Assembly (NCBI GenBank): GCA_025454275.1 | Contig: JALOOS010000038.1 | Span: 1 to 9,646, forward strand | Direction of reading: 5' to 3' | Source: Desulfobacterales bacterium | GTDB lineage: Bacteria > Desulfobacterota > Desulfobacteria > Desulfobacterales > SpSt-501 | DNA length: 9,646 nt | Part shown: in pieces, positions 1 through 6,536 of the stretch | Position numbering within the stretch: position 1 is the first letter of the stretch | Layout: the number at the start of each line of letters is the position of its first letter | Made by a program: the position numbers and the translations under genes | The notes under the pieces: generated by a model | The model's database searches: none | What the model saw: the letters and a program-made list of their open reading frames with translations, nothing else | What the model was told of the DNA's origin: nothing

Positions 1-633
1 ATCATCAGCCTGGCAAACCCCAAGGAGCACATGCTCGCCTGGGAGCCCGAGCGCCAGCTCGATGTGGTCATCAAGACCGGCCGGCCCATCCCCCTTGTGG
101 AGATCGGCCTTTTCGACCCGGTGGACCAGCCGCTGCCCCACGACGGCAAGGCCGTCGGGGAGGTCTGCATGCGCGCGCCCTGGCTGACGGCCGGCTACCA
201 CAAGGACCCGGAGCGTTCGGCGGAGCTCTGGCGCAGCGGCTGGCTGCACAGCGGGGATGTCGGCTTCATCGACCCGGAGGGCTATCTCCAGATCACCGAC
301 CGTATCAAGGATGTGATCAAGAGCGGCGGTGAGTGGATCTCCTCGCTCGACCTGGAGAACCTCTTGAGCCGCCACGAAGCGGTGCTCGAATCGGCGGCCA
401 TCGGGGTGAAAGACGAGAAGTGGGGCGAGCGGCCGCTGCTCTTCGTGGTGGTCAAGCCCGAGTTCAAGGGCAAGGTGACCGCGGAGGAGCTCAAGCGCTT
501 CATGGCCGGCTTTGCCGAGCAGGGCCTTCTGCCCCGTTACGCGGTGCCGGAGCGCTTCGAGTTCGTCGAGGCCATCCCCAAGACCAGCGTCGGCAAGCTC
601 GACAAGAAGGTGCTCCGCAAAAGTAGCGCCTAG
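1..633 (+). CDS. Acyl-CoA ligase (AMP-binding, FadD/AlkK-like), 3' part
   Basis: C-terminal 210 residues of an adenylate-forming acyl-CoA ligase; the reading frame is open from base 1, so the start and the ATP-binding P-loop lie outside the window. Visible family motifs in order: GWLHSGD (the A7 motif with the ribose-binding Asp) near residue 90, the hinge segment DRIKDVIKSGGEWIS just after residue 100, and PKTSVGKLDKK near the end, whose Lys (about residue 199) is the catalytic A10 lysine for adenylation. The family activates a carboxylic acid with ATP to an acyl-AMP and then makes acyl-CoA in the cytoplasm. The SGGEWIS hinge and the LENLLSRHEAVLESAAIG segment resemble medium/long-chain fatty acyl-CoA synthetases rather than acetyl-CoA synthetase, but the acyl-pocket residues are not in view, so the substrate is inferred. 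It ends with TAG, and the next gene starts 112 bases on with its own promoter. Confidence 0.93.
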   Translation: MISLANPKEHMLAWEPERQLDVVIKTGRPIPLVEIGLFDPVDQPLPHDGKAVGEVCMRAPWLTAGYHKDPERSAELWRSGWLHSGDVGFIDPEGYLQITDRIKDVIKSGGEWISSLDLENLLSRHEAVLESAAIGVKDEKWGERPLLFVVVKPEFKGKVTAEELKRFMAGFAEQGLLPRYAVPERFEFVEAIPKTSVGKLDKKVLRKSSA

Positions 634-644
634 CGGCGCGGCGT

Positions 645-658
645 TTGATGAAAATCAA
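645..658 (+). promoter_or_regulatory. Perfect FNR/ANR-type operator TTGAT-N4-ATCAA
   Basis: The sequence is TTGAT GAAA ATCAA, an exact match to the FNR-type consensus TTGATNNNNATCAA. It ends directly against a TTGACA hexamer (659-664). If transcription starts near base 693, the box is centred at -41.5, the classic position for class II activation by Crp/Fnr-family regulators. The match and spacing are seen directly; the regulator's identity (FNR itself or a DNR/NnrR-like relative) is inferred. Confidence 0.72.
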
Positions 659-686
659 TTGACATCGTGACGCAGTGGGTTACGTT
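659..686 (+). promoter_or_regulatory. Putative sigma-70 promoter for the CBS/OYE genes
   Basis: A perfect -35 hexamer TTGACA (659-664) is followed after 16 bases by TACGTT (681-686), which keeps the three most conserved -10 positions (TA and final T). A start near base 693 would leave a leader of about 50 bases before the CBS gene. The weak -10 fits a promoter that needs an activator bound at the adjacent TTGAT-N4-ATCAA box. Confidence 0.55.
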
Positions 687-745
687 TCCAGCGGGTAGGA
701 GGTCGGCTTGCAAACCCCCATAGCCCCCAAGCGCCGGAGGGAGGG

Positions 746-1228
746 ATGATGAAAACCGCGGGAGACATTCTGAAGGAAAAAAAGCGGATGATGGTCACCG
801 TCCGGCCGGATCAGACCGTGCGCGAGGCGCTCGAACGCATGCGGGTGAATCGGATCGGCGCCATCCTGGTGAAACGGGGCGAGCGGATCGTGGGCATCTG
901 GACCGATCGGGACCTTGCGCGCGATGTGCTCCTGCGCGGGTTCGACATCGACACGGCCCTGATCGGCGATCACATGGCGAACGAGATCTGCACGGTTCCC
1001 GACACGACGCCGATCCTGAAGCTCCAGGAGTTGTTTTTAGGCCTCTTCACACGGCACATCCTCATCACGCGCCAGGATAAACCCGTGGGCCTGCTGTCGA
1101 TGGGCGATGTGCTGCGGGCGAGCCTGCTTGAGAAAGACGCCCAGATCAAAGATCTCAATGCCGTGGCCAGCTGGGAGTACTACGAAAACTGGGGATGGGA
1201 CCGAAAGCTGAAATCCCCCAACAAATGA
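746..1228 (+). CDS. Two-CBS-domain protein
   Basis: A 160-residue cytoplasmic protein made almost entirely of a CBS (Bateman) pair. CBS1 spans about residues 7-63 and ends in GIWTDRD; CBS2 spans about 77-130 and ends in GLLSMGD. Both endings fit the G-h-x-S/T-x-x-D motif that contacts the ribose/phosphate of adenine nucleotides in this family. After CBS2 comes a short tail rich in aromatic residues (WEYYENWGW, about 143-151). Stand-alone CBS pairs usually sense AMP, ADP, ATP or SAM and regulate a partner protein; no partner is proven here. The start is supported by GGAGGGAGG at 736-744; a second ATG directly follows (749) and is equally possible. The gene lies downstream of a FNR-type box and promoter and 40 bases before the OYE gene, so the two are probably co-transcribed. 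Confidence 0.9.
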   Translation: MMKTAGDILKEKKRMMVTVRPDQTVREALERMRVNRIGAILVKRGERIVGIWTDRDLARDVLLRGFDIDTALIGDHMANEICTVPDTTPILKLQELFLGLFTRHILITRQDKPVGLLSMGDVLRASLLEKDAQIKDLNAVASWEYYENWGWDRKLKSPNK

Positions 1229-1268
1229 CCATCCCCGCATCCGGCACGGGGACGGAGTCCAGGAGACC

Positions 1269-2609
1269 ATGGCCGCGATCTCCCTGGAGAGGATGTTCCG
1301 GCTGCTGGGAACCGCCGCGGTCCCCGGCACCGGCCGCGAGTTGAAAGCCCTCTCCACCCGGATCGGAGAGCTGGTGGAGTTGAACGGTGAGGCGTGGGTC
1401 CGCCGCCACCGGGGCCGGCTGCTGGCGCAATGGCGCCGGGCGCTCGGCGCGGAGCCGGCCCTTCCATTGCCCATGACCCAACCACCGAGGAAAGACCCGA
1501 TGCCCCTGTTCGAGGCCGCCGCAATCAAGGCAATGCGGCTGCGCAACCGCTTCGTCCGCTCAGCCACGTGGGAGGCCATGGCGGCCGCCGACGGGGCGGT
1601 CACCGCGCGCCTGGTGGAGACCACCGCCGCCCTGGCCCGCGGCGGGGTCGGCCTGATCATCAGCAGCCACGCCTTCATCCGCCCGGAGGGGCAGGCCGGA
1701 CCCGGGCAGGTGGGCGCCTACGCCGACGCACTGGTCCCCGGATTGCGGCAGATGGCCGCCGCGGCCCACGAGAACGGCGCCAAGATCCTTCTGCAGCTGG
1801 CCCACGCCGGCTATTTCGCCGCGGAGGCGCTCACCGGCGTGCCGCCGATCGCTGTGTCGGCGGCGGTGAGACTCGACGACACCCCGCGCCGGGAGATGGG
1901 CGCCGCCGACATCGGCGCACTGGTCGCGGCTTTCGCGGCGGCGGCCGTGCGTGCCAAGGCAGCCGGCTTCGACGGGGTGCAGCTACACTGCGCGCACGGT
2001 TACCTGTTGAATCAATTCCTCTCGCCCCTCTTCAACCGCCGGAAGGACGACTACGGCGGGGCGCTCGCCAACCGGGCGCGGGTGCATGTAGAGACGATCC
2101 GGGCAATTCGCCGGGCGGTGGGGCCGGAGTATCCCGTCCTCGCGAAGGTCAACAGCCGGGACTTCGCCGAAGGCGGGCTGGAGCCGCCCGAGGCGCTGGA
2201 GGCGGCCCTTCTCATGGAGCAGGCCGGGCTCGACGCAGTCGAGCTGAGCAGCGGCATGACCCGGCATGCCCGCTTCGGCGCAGCCCGCACGGGCATCCGC
2301 AACCAGGCGCAGGAGGCCTACCACCGGGAAGAGGCCAAGCTCTTTAAAGCGAAGCTGCGGATCCCCCTGATCCTGGTGGGGGGCATCCGCTCGCTCCCGG
2401 TGGCCGAGCGGCTGGTGCGGGAGGGGGTTTGCGATTTCATTGCGATGAGCCGTCCCTTGATCCGCGAGCCGGACTTGATCAACCGCTGGACCTCCGGCGA
2501 CCGCCGTAAGGCCGCCTGCACCTCCGACAACCTCTGCTTCGGCCCGGCACGCCGGGGCGAGGGGCTCTATTGCGTCACCGCCGCCAGGAAAAAGCGCAGG
2601 AGCCCCTGA
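1269..2609 (+). CDS. NADH:flavin oxidoreductase, old yellow enzyme family, with N-terminal extension
   Basis: Residues about 78-446 form an OYE-type (alpha/beta)8 FMN barrel. Seen: LRNRFVRSATWE (about 91-102), QLAHAGY (176-182), and the signature LHCAHGYLLNQFLSP (about 239-253), with H240 and H243 as the likely substrate-binding pair, followed by N..R.DDYGG. The family reduces activated C=C bonds (enoates, enals) or related substrates with NAD(P)H via FMN; the substrate is unknown. There is no C-terminal 4Fe-4S/FAD module as in 2,4-dienoyl-CoA reductase, and the C-terminal C-x-x-C-N-x-C-like motif reads C418-TS-D-N-L-C423, one Cys short. The first 77 residues are not part of the barrel. They are coding-like (G/C-rich third positions) and have AGGAG 3 bases before the ATG at 1269. 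An alternative start at ATG 1500 (residue 78) gives a normal 369-residue OYE with its own ribosome binding site. Confidence 0.85.
   Translation: MAAISLERMFRLLGTAAVPGTGRELKALSTRIGELVELNGEAWVRRHRGRLLAQWRRALGAEPALPLPMTQPPRKDPMPLFEAAAIKAMRLRNRFVRSATWEAMAAADGAVTARLVETTAALARGGVGLIISSHAFIRPEGQAGPGQVGAYADALVPGLRQMAAAAHENGAKILLQLAHAGYFAAEALTGVPPIAVSAAVRLDDTPRREMGAADIGALVAAFAAAAVRAKAAGFDGVQLHCAHGYLLNQFLSPLFNRRKDDYGGALANRARVHVETIRAIRRAVGPEYPVLAKVNSRDFAEGGLEPPEALEAALLMEQAGLDAVELSSGMTRHARFGAARTGIRNQAQEAYHREEAKLFKAKLRIPLILVGGIRSLPVAERLVREGVCDFIAMSRPLIREPDLINRWTSGDRRKAACTSDNLCFGPARRGEGLYCVTAARKKRRSP
1487..1502 (+). promoter_or_regulatory. Internal ribosome binding site and alternative OYE start
   Basis: GAGGAAAG (1487-1494) lies 5 bases before an in-frame ATG (1500-1502) exactly where OYE homology begins (MPLFEAAAIK, LRNRFVRSATWE). 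This suggests that a normal-length OYE can be translated from here, either instead of or in addition to the long form that starts at 1269. Another in-frame ATG at 1473 has no comparable site. Confidence 0.5.
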
Positions 2610-2613
2610 AACG

Positions 2614-3027
2614 CTATTCATCCACCTTGCGCCGGGCGGCCTTGAGCCGGCCGCGCTGGACCTTGCGCTCGATCCGTTTTTCGCGCGCGGCGGCGCTCGG
2701 CCGGGTCGGCCGGCGACGGCGGGGGGCTGAAGCCGCCGATGCGATCAGGGTCTTGAGGCGCATCAGCGCCTCCTCCCTATTTTTCTCCTGTGTGCGATGA
2801 TTCTGGGCCTTGATGACCACCACCCCCTCGCGGGTGATGCGCTGGTCGTTTCGGTGAAGCAGGCGGGCTTTGACCGGGGCCGGCAGCGAGGAGGCGGAGA
2901 TATCGAAGCGCAGGTGAACGGCGGTCGCCACCTTGTTGACATTCTGCCCCCCGGCGCCCTGGGAACGCACGGCGCTGATCTCGATCTCGGAGAGCGGTAT
3001 CGACAGCCGGTCGGTTATCGGCAGCAT
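2614..3027 (-). CDS. arfB: Peptidyl-tRNA hydrolase ArfB (ribosome rescue)
   Basis: A 137-residue protein, close to the 140 residues of E. coli ArfB (YaeJ). It carries the release-factor catalytic motif GGQ at residues 26-28 in RSQGAGGQNVNK, followed by HLRFDI, VVVIKAQNHRTQEKN and a strongly basic C-terminal tail (RRRRPTRP, then many Arg/Lys). In the known family this tail enters the empty mRNA channel of stalled ribosomes while GGQ releases the nascent peptide. The frame stays open upstream to 3153, but homology starts at MLPITDR. GAGG (3036-3039, minus strand) lies 8 bases before the ATG at 3027, so this start was chosen. Its stop lies 4 bases from the convergent OYE stop, with no room for a separate terminator. 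Alternative names: YaeJ, class I release-factor-like protein. Confidence 0.95.
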   Translation of the reverse strand: MLPITDRLSIPLSEIEISAVRSQGAGGQNVNKVATAVHLRFDISASSLPAPVKARLLHRNDQRITREGVVVIKAQNHRTQEKNREEALMRLKTLIASAASAPRRRRPTRPSAAAREKRIERKVQRGRLKAARRKVDE

Positions 3028-3208
3028 GCGGGCGGCCTCGGCAGCGGCGGAGGAGAAGCGGGCAGAGGATCGGAGCGCACGGGCAGCCCGGTGCGCAGAG
3101 ATCCGGATTGAATTGCCGCACGGATCGTAATCGTTGGGCCAACTTGACACCAACCGCCTAAAATCGCAAGCTGAAACGGCCTTGAGGGAAGATCGTCACA
3201 GGGGGTTC

Positions 3209-3652
3209 ATGATCGATGTTGCGGCTGCCATCCTGATGCAAGCGGAGCGGGTGCTGATCGGTCGCCGCCGGGCCGGGGCGCGCCAGGGCGGCTTGTGGGA
3301 GTTTCCCGGCGGCAAGATCCGCGCCGGCGAGACCCCGGAGCATTGCCTGCGGCGCGAGATCAAGGAGGAGCTCGGCATCGATATCGAGGTCGGGAAGCTC
3401 TTCGGTGAAAGCGTCTATTCCTATCCCGACCAGACCGTGCGGCTGCTGGCCTACCGCTGCACCATGACCGGGGGCCGCCTGGTTCTGAACGACCATGCCC
3501 AGCTCATCTGGGCGGCGGCCGATGAGCTCGACCGCTACCGGTTCTGTCCGGCGGACCTCGTACTGGTCGATCGATTGAAGGCGGGTGGATGGCATTCGGA
3601 GACGGACAGCGGCGGACGGTGGGCGCCGCCGACACGGAAGGAGGGGGCCTGA
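3209..3652 (+). CDS. Nudix (MutT/NudG-like) NTP pyrophosphohydrolase
   Basis: A 147-residue Nudix hydrolase with a complete box G-x5-E-x7-R-E-U-x-E-E-x-G-U: G35, E41, R49, E50, E53, E54, G56. The glutamates bind the Mg ions that drive NTP to NMP + PPi cleavage. LWEFPGGK before the box and RFCPADL near residues 111-117 are typical of the MutT/NudG group, which cleans oxidised or modified (d)NTPs; the latter resembles the APAD segment of NudG (CTP/5-methyl-dCTP) more than MutT's PPAN. The exact substrate is not decided. Start: ATG 3209 has AGGGGG just upstream and fits the family N-terminus (MIDVAAAIL); the frame is open further upstream to a TTG at 3134. The last ~20 residues (after LKAGG) look unstructured. 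Its stop overlaps the next ATG (TGATG), indicating translational coupling. Confidence 0.92.
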   Translation: MIDVAAAILMQAERVLIGRRRAGARQGGLWEFPGGKIRAGETPEHCLRREIKEELGIDIEVGKLFGESVYSYPDQTVRLLAYRCTMTGGRLVLNDHAQLIWAAADELDRYRFCPADLVLVDRLKAGGWHSETDSGGRWAPPTRKEGA

Positions 3653-4152
3653 TGGCCACCCGCTTGTCCCCACTGGCCGTCCTGGGCCTGGCGGCCGCCC
3701 TGCTCCTCGCCGCCGTAGCGCAGGATGCCGGCGGCCAGACCGGCCGCACTCCGCCGGCGCCCGCCGCGCCTCAAGCCCCGATCGATCCCCTGCAGAAGGA
3801 GTTGGAGCGCGCCGCGGCCGTCAATCTCTCCGTGGCCCGTAAATCGATCCAGGACGATGCCTTCTACAACGCCCGGGTGACTCTCAACGTCTGGAAGATC
3901 AGCGCGCTCGAAGCCGGGATCTTCGACCCGAAGATCTACGACGAGCTGCGCAAGCAGCTCTACGAGAAGTCGATCCGGGACAACCTAAGGTGCATCGACA
4001 GCGCGATCGCCCGGCACGATGCCGTGAACGCAAACCAGTGCCTGCGCATCTACCAGCTGCACTCCCAGGAGATCGGTGCCTTCGACTCCCGCAAACATGA
4101 AGAGCTCAGGAACCGGATCGGCGAGATCCGCAAGAAAGAACGCCAGCGGTGA
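3652..4152 (+). CDS. Secreted protein with two tandem ~50-residue helical repeats, unknown function
   Basis: I do not recognise this 166-residue protein. It begins with a clear signal peptide: short basic N-terminus (MATRL), a hydrophobic run (about 6-22), and a likely signal peptidase I site after AVA (residues 21-23). A Pro/Ala-rich linker (about 31-44) follows. The mature part is charged, helix-rich and internally duplicated: residues 58-107 align without gaps to 111-160 (offset 53), sharing N-L, I, N-A, L, E, G, F-D and E-L-R at the same places. The register resembles TPR/SEL1-like helix pairs but matches no named motif by eye. Two cysteines (114 and 130) lie in the second repeat; there is no lipobox. 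Start: ATG 3652 overlaps the Nudix stop and has AAGGAGG (3638-3644) upstream; a longer open frame to 3589 would spoil the signal peptide. The phosphatase gene starts 10 bases after its stop. A periplasmic or extracellular role is inferred from the signal only. Confidence 0.82.
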   Translation: MATRLSPLAVLGLAAALLLAAVAQDAGGQTGRTPPAPAAPQAPIDPLQKELERAAAVNLSVARKSIQDDAFYNARVTLNVWKISALEAGIFDPKIYDELRKQLYEKSIRDNLRCIDSAIARHDAVNANQCLRIYQLHSQEIGAFDSRKHEELRNRIGEIRKKERQR

Positions 4153-4162
4153 GGAGTCCGAG

Positions 4163-5212
4163 ATGACACCGCTGCCCGGCCGGCGCGATCCCGCCGCCGC
4201 CTCCACCGCGGCCCGCCTGCACCCAATCACCGTCGTGCGCCTGGCCGGGGATGCGGTCGAGATCCGCTGGAGCGAGGCGGCCCGAGGCCTTGCGCTGGCT
4301 GTTTTCCGCGGGGACTCGCCCGCGTCGATAGAGACCGCCGCCCCCCTGGCACGCACGGCCGGCAGCTGCCGCGCCGCAGTATCCGGCCTTGCGCCCGACA
4401 CCCCCCATTTCTTCAAACTGGTCGCACCCGACGGCAGCGCGGTGATCGTCGGCGAGCGCCGGCCTCTCGTGGAGGGATGCCCCAACCTGAGAGACCTGGG
4501 TGGATACGAAACCGTAGAGGGGCGACACGTCCGCTGGGGTCTGGTTTACCGCTCGAGCAACCTGAGCCGGCTGACCGAAAAGGGCATCGGCCAGATCCAG
4601 CGGCTGGGCATCCAACGGATCTACGACTTTCGCACCTCGGCCGAAGCGCTCAAGCTGCCCTCGCGGTTTCCGGCATCGCCGGCGGCTGCCACGGTGGCGC
4701 TCCCCATTCAGCACGGGGAGTTCGAGCCCACCTCGGTCTTCGACCGCATCAAGAGAGGCGATTTCGACTGGATCTCCGAGGAGTTCATGCTCCAGGGCTA
4801 CATCGAGAGCATCGAACGCTTCCCCCAGGTGTGGCAGCGGCTCTTTCACGACCTGCTCGAACCGGGCAACCGCCCGCTGCTCTTTCACTGCACCGGCGGC
4901 AAAGACCGCACCGGCGTCGCCGCCGCCTTGATCCTGCTCGCCCTGGGTGTTCCGGTCGCAACCGTCGTGGCCGACTACGGCCTCTCGGACGGCTACAACG
5001 CCGAGGTGCGCCAGGCCATCTACGACCACCTGACACCCTTCGGCGTGGATGTCGCACGGGTGGCGCCGTATTTCACGGCTCCCGAAAGCCGCCTGCGCTC
5101 GCTCCTCACCTACCTCCGCGACCGCTACGGAACCGCCAACGACTACCTCGTCCGCCGGGCCGGTGTGAGCCGGGAGACCATCGCAGGGCTGCGCGAGGCG
5201 CTTCTGGAGTGA
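4163..5212 (+). CDS. Tyrosine-phosphatase-like protein (Y_phosphatase3 type) with N-terminal FnIII-like domain
   Basis: 349 residues. Residues about 20-98 look like a fibronectin-III-like beta sandwich (VEIRWSE ... APDTPHFFKLVAPDGS). The catalytic part begins at GCPNLRDLGGY (105-115) and includes VYRSSNLSRL (128-137), IYDFRT and the P-loop HCTGGKDRTG (242-251), giving the C-x5-R signature with nucleophile C243 and R249. This matches the bacterial/fungal family that includes mycobacterial MptpB, which act on phosphotyrosine and/or phosphoinositides; the extra Lys and Asp in the loop are typical of that group. No signal peptide is visible, so it is predicted to be cytoplasmic. Start: ATG 4163 has GAGGAG (4151-4156) upstream; an in-frame ATG at 4076 lies inside the previous gene and adds no homology. 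It is the last gene of the Nudix operon. The physiological substrate is unknown. Confidence 0.88.
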   Translation: MTPLPGRRDPAAASTAARLHPITVVRLAGDAVEIRWSEAARGLALAVFRGDSPASIETAAPLARTAGSCRAAVSGLAPDTPHFFKLVAPDGSAVIVGERRPLVEGCPNLRDLGGYETVEGRHVRWGLVYRSSNLSRLTEKGIGQIQRLGIQRIYDFRTSAEALKLPSRFPASPAAATVALPIQHGEFEPTSVFDRIKRGDFDWISEEFMLQGYIESIERFPQVWQRLFHDLLEPGNRPLLFHCTGGKDRTGVAAALILLALGVPVATVVADYGLSDGYNAEVRQAIYDHLTPFGVDVARVAPYFTAPESRLRSLLTYLRDRYGTANDYLVRRAGVSRETIAGLREALLE

Positions 5213-5248
5213 CAAGGTGCCGGGGAGGCTCGGCGCAAAGAGGGGCGG

Positions 5249-6340
5249 TCAGGAGGCGGTCGTGACCGGTGTGAAGGGGCCGCTGACGACGCAGTTGCGC
5301 CCCCGGATCTTGGCCTGGTAAAGGTTTTCGTCGGCGCAGCGCAAGAGCGCCTCCGCCGTGACGCTGTCGGTGGCCGGCCGGCGGTCGAACCCGGTCACTC
5401 CGAAGCTCGCCGCCACCGTCACCTTTTCGCCCTGGCAGTCGAACGCCTTGCCCGCGATATGGCGCCGCAACCGCTCGGCCAGGGGAAGGGCGTTGTCCAG
5501 GGTGGTCTCGGGCAGCACCAGCAGGAACTCCTCACCGCCGTAGCGCGCCAGCCAGTCCGAATCGGTGCGGATGAGCTCATTCACGGATTTGACGAACTCC
5601 CTCAGCACCAGGTCCCCGCACTGGTGGCCGTAGGTGTCGTTGATGGACTTGAAGTGGTCCAGGTCGCACAGCGCGATGGAGAGCGCCCGCTGATAGCGCA
5701 GCGCGCGGCGGATCTCGCGCGGCAGCTGCTCGTTCATGTACCCCCGATTGTAGCAGCGGGTCAGGGGGTCGCGCTGGGCCAGGTAGCGGATCTGTTTGTT
5801 GGCCTTCTCGAGCGACTCATTCTTTTTCTTGAGCCCCTCGTAGAGCAGGGAGTTCTCCATGACGAGCGAGCACTGCTTGGCGAGCACCGCGAGCAGGCGC
5901 ATGTTTTCCTGGGTCACGAGGCTCGCCTGCAGCGGCGTCAGCACCATCACCATCCCCAGGGTCCGCTTCAGCGTGGCCAGGGGCAGCATCACCAGGGAGC
6001 GGCCGCGCTCGGATGCCAGCGCGGGGATAAGGGCCGGCTGACGGCGCTTGAGGACCCAGGAGAAGATGCCGAGCTCGATCTGGGCGTCGCTTTCATTCCG
6101 GCACAGGTCCCGCATGGCACGGGGCTCCACCTGGGTCAGGGTGAACTCCTGGGACTGCTCGTCCACCATGAAAAGGGCGCAACCCGCCACCTCGATCAGG
6201 TTGCGGATATCCTCCAAAAAGGCTTCCCAGATCTGTTGGACGCTGGCGGGAAAATCGATCTTGTCCTGGAATTGTCCCAGCTGTTCGATCTTGTCGACCA
6301 GCTGGATGAGCGCGGAGTGATTGGCTGCCATGACGTCCAT
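5249..6340 (-). CDS. GAF-GGDEF diguanylate cyclase
   Basis: A 363-residue cytoplasmic signalling protein. Residues about 30-165 form a GAF-like sensor domain, 166-188 a Lys/Glu-rich linker helix (probable coiled coil), and 189-355 a GGDEF domain. Seen: DPLTRCYNR (191-199), metal-binding D226 in DLDHFKSIND (226-235), the intact active site GGEEF (268-272), and ASFGVTGF plus ADENLYQAK downstream. It should convert two GTP to c-di-GMP. The inhibitory I-site RxxD, five residues before GGEEF, is not canonical: it reads T259-D-S-D262, with Arg shifted to 258, so product inhibition may be weak. No membrane segment and no phosphoreceiver domain are present; the GAF ligand is unknown. Start ATG 6340 is the first of two (the other at 6331), neither with a strong ribosome binding site. 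The gene converges on the phosphatase gene and diverges from lutA. Confidence 0.93.
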   Translation of the reverse strand: MDVMAANHSALIQLVDKIEQLGQFQDKIDFPASVQQIWEAFLEDIRNLIEVAGCALFMVDEQSQEFTLTQVEPRAMRDLCRNESDAQIELGIFSWVLKRRQPALIPALASERGRSLVMLPLATLKRTLGMVMVLTPLQASLVTQENMRLLAVLAKQCSLVMENSLLYEGLKKKNESLEKANKQIRYLAQRDPLTRCYNRGYMNEQLPREIRRALRYQRALSIALCDLDHFKSINDTYGHQCGDLVLREFVKSVNELIRTDSDWLARYGGEEFLLVLPETTLDNALPLAERLRRHIAGKAFDCQGEKVTVAASFGVTGFDRRPATDSVTAEALLRCADENLYQAKIRGRNCVVSGPFTPVTTAS

Positions 6341-6410
6341 CGCCCGTAGGGTGGGTGGGGTGTAAGCGCTCCCGCCACCGGGAGTCGGGGTTGTCGCCGC
6401 GAGTGCTGAT

Positions 6411-6433
6411 AGGCGCTTTATATCAAAGCGCTT
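6411..6433. promoter_or_regulatory. Inverted repeat, probable operator in the cyclase/lutA divergent region
   Basis: A perfect 7-base inverted repeat, GCGCTTT - ATATC - AAAGCGC (6413-6431), extends with one G-T pair and one A-T pair to 6411-6433. On the minus strand it covers a TATAAA (6422-6417) with TTGAAA 15 bases upstream (6443-6438), a possible cyclase promoter with a short spacer. The half-motif AAGCGCT recurs at 6364-6370. It could be a repressor site or, less likely because no plus-strand gene ends before it, a terminator. Confidence 0.45.
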
Positions 6434-6452
6434 CTGTTTTCAAGCCATGGCG

Positions 6453-6470
6453 GAGGCGGCCGTCCGCCTC
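6453..6470 (+). promoter_or_regulatory. GC-rich hairpin followed by TTT in the lutA leader
   Basis: GAGGCGG - CCGT - CCGCCTC forms a perfect 7-base-pair stem with a 4-base loop, followed by TTTA. It lies about 80 bases before the lutA start. If lutA transcription starts upstream of it, this could be a weak terminator or attenuator. The T-run is short, so the function is uncertain. Confidence 0.35.
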
Positions 6471-6514
6471 TTTACGTCTGGATTTTGAGGCCTACCTGGG
6501 CTACATAGCGACGC

Positions 6515-6536
6515 GGGGGCGTGTCTCGCAGCCCCC
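6515..6536 (+). promoter_or_regulatory. Hairpin just upstream of the lutA ribosome binding site
   Basis: GGGGGC (6515-6520) pairs with GCCCCC (6531-6536) around a 10-base loop, ending 6 bases before AGGTGG (6543-6548), the likely lutA ribosome binding site. Such a stem could affect ribosome access, but in GC-rich DNA a 6-base stem can arise by chance. Confidence 0.25.

Noticed and set aside
3028..3153. Upstream extension of arfB by 42 residues
   Set aside because: Homology to ArfB begins at MLPITDR, and a well-spaced GAGG supports the start at 3027.
3133..3164. Possible promoter for the Nudix operon (GTTGG-G-CCAAC palindrome, TTGACA at 3144, TAAAAT at 3159)
   Set aside because: TTGACA and TAAAAT are only 9 bases apart, and other pairings have poor hexamers; the 181-base arfB-Nudix gap must hold promoters, but I cannot place them with confidence.
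4106..5215. Minus-strand open frame of 369 codons opposite the phosphatase gene
   Set aside because: Antisense to a gene with an intact HCTGGKDRTG motif; no domain or ribosome binding site is visible.
5459..6349. Plus-strand open frame of 296 codons opposite the GGDEF gene
   Set aside because: The real gene on the minus strand has the complete GAF-GGDEF architecture; the plus-strand product is a low-complexity shadow.
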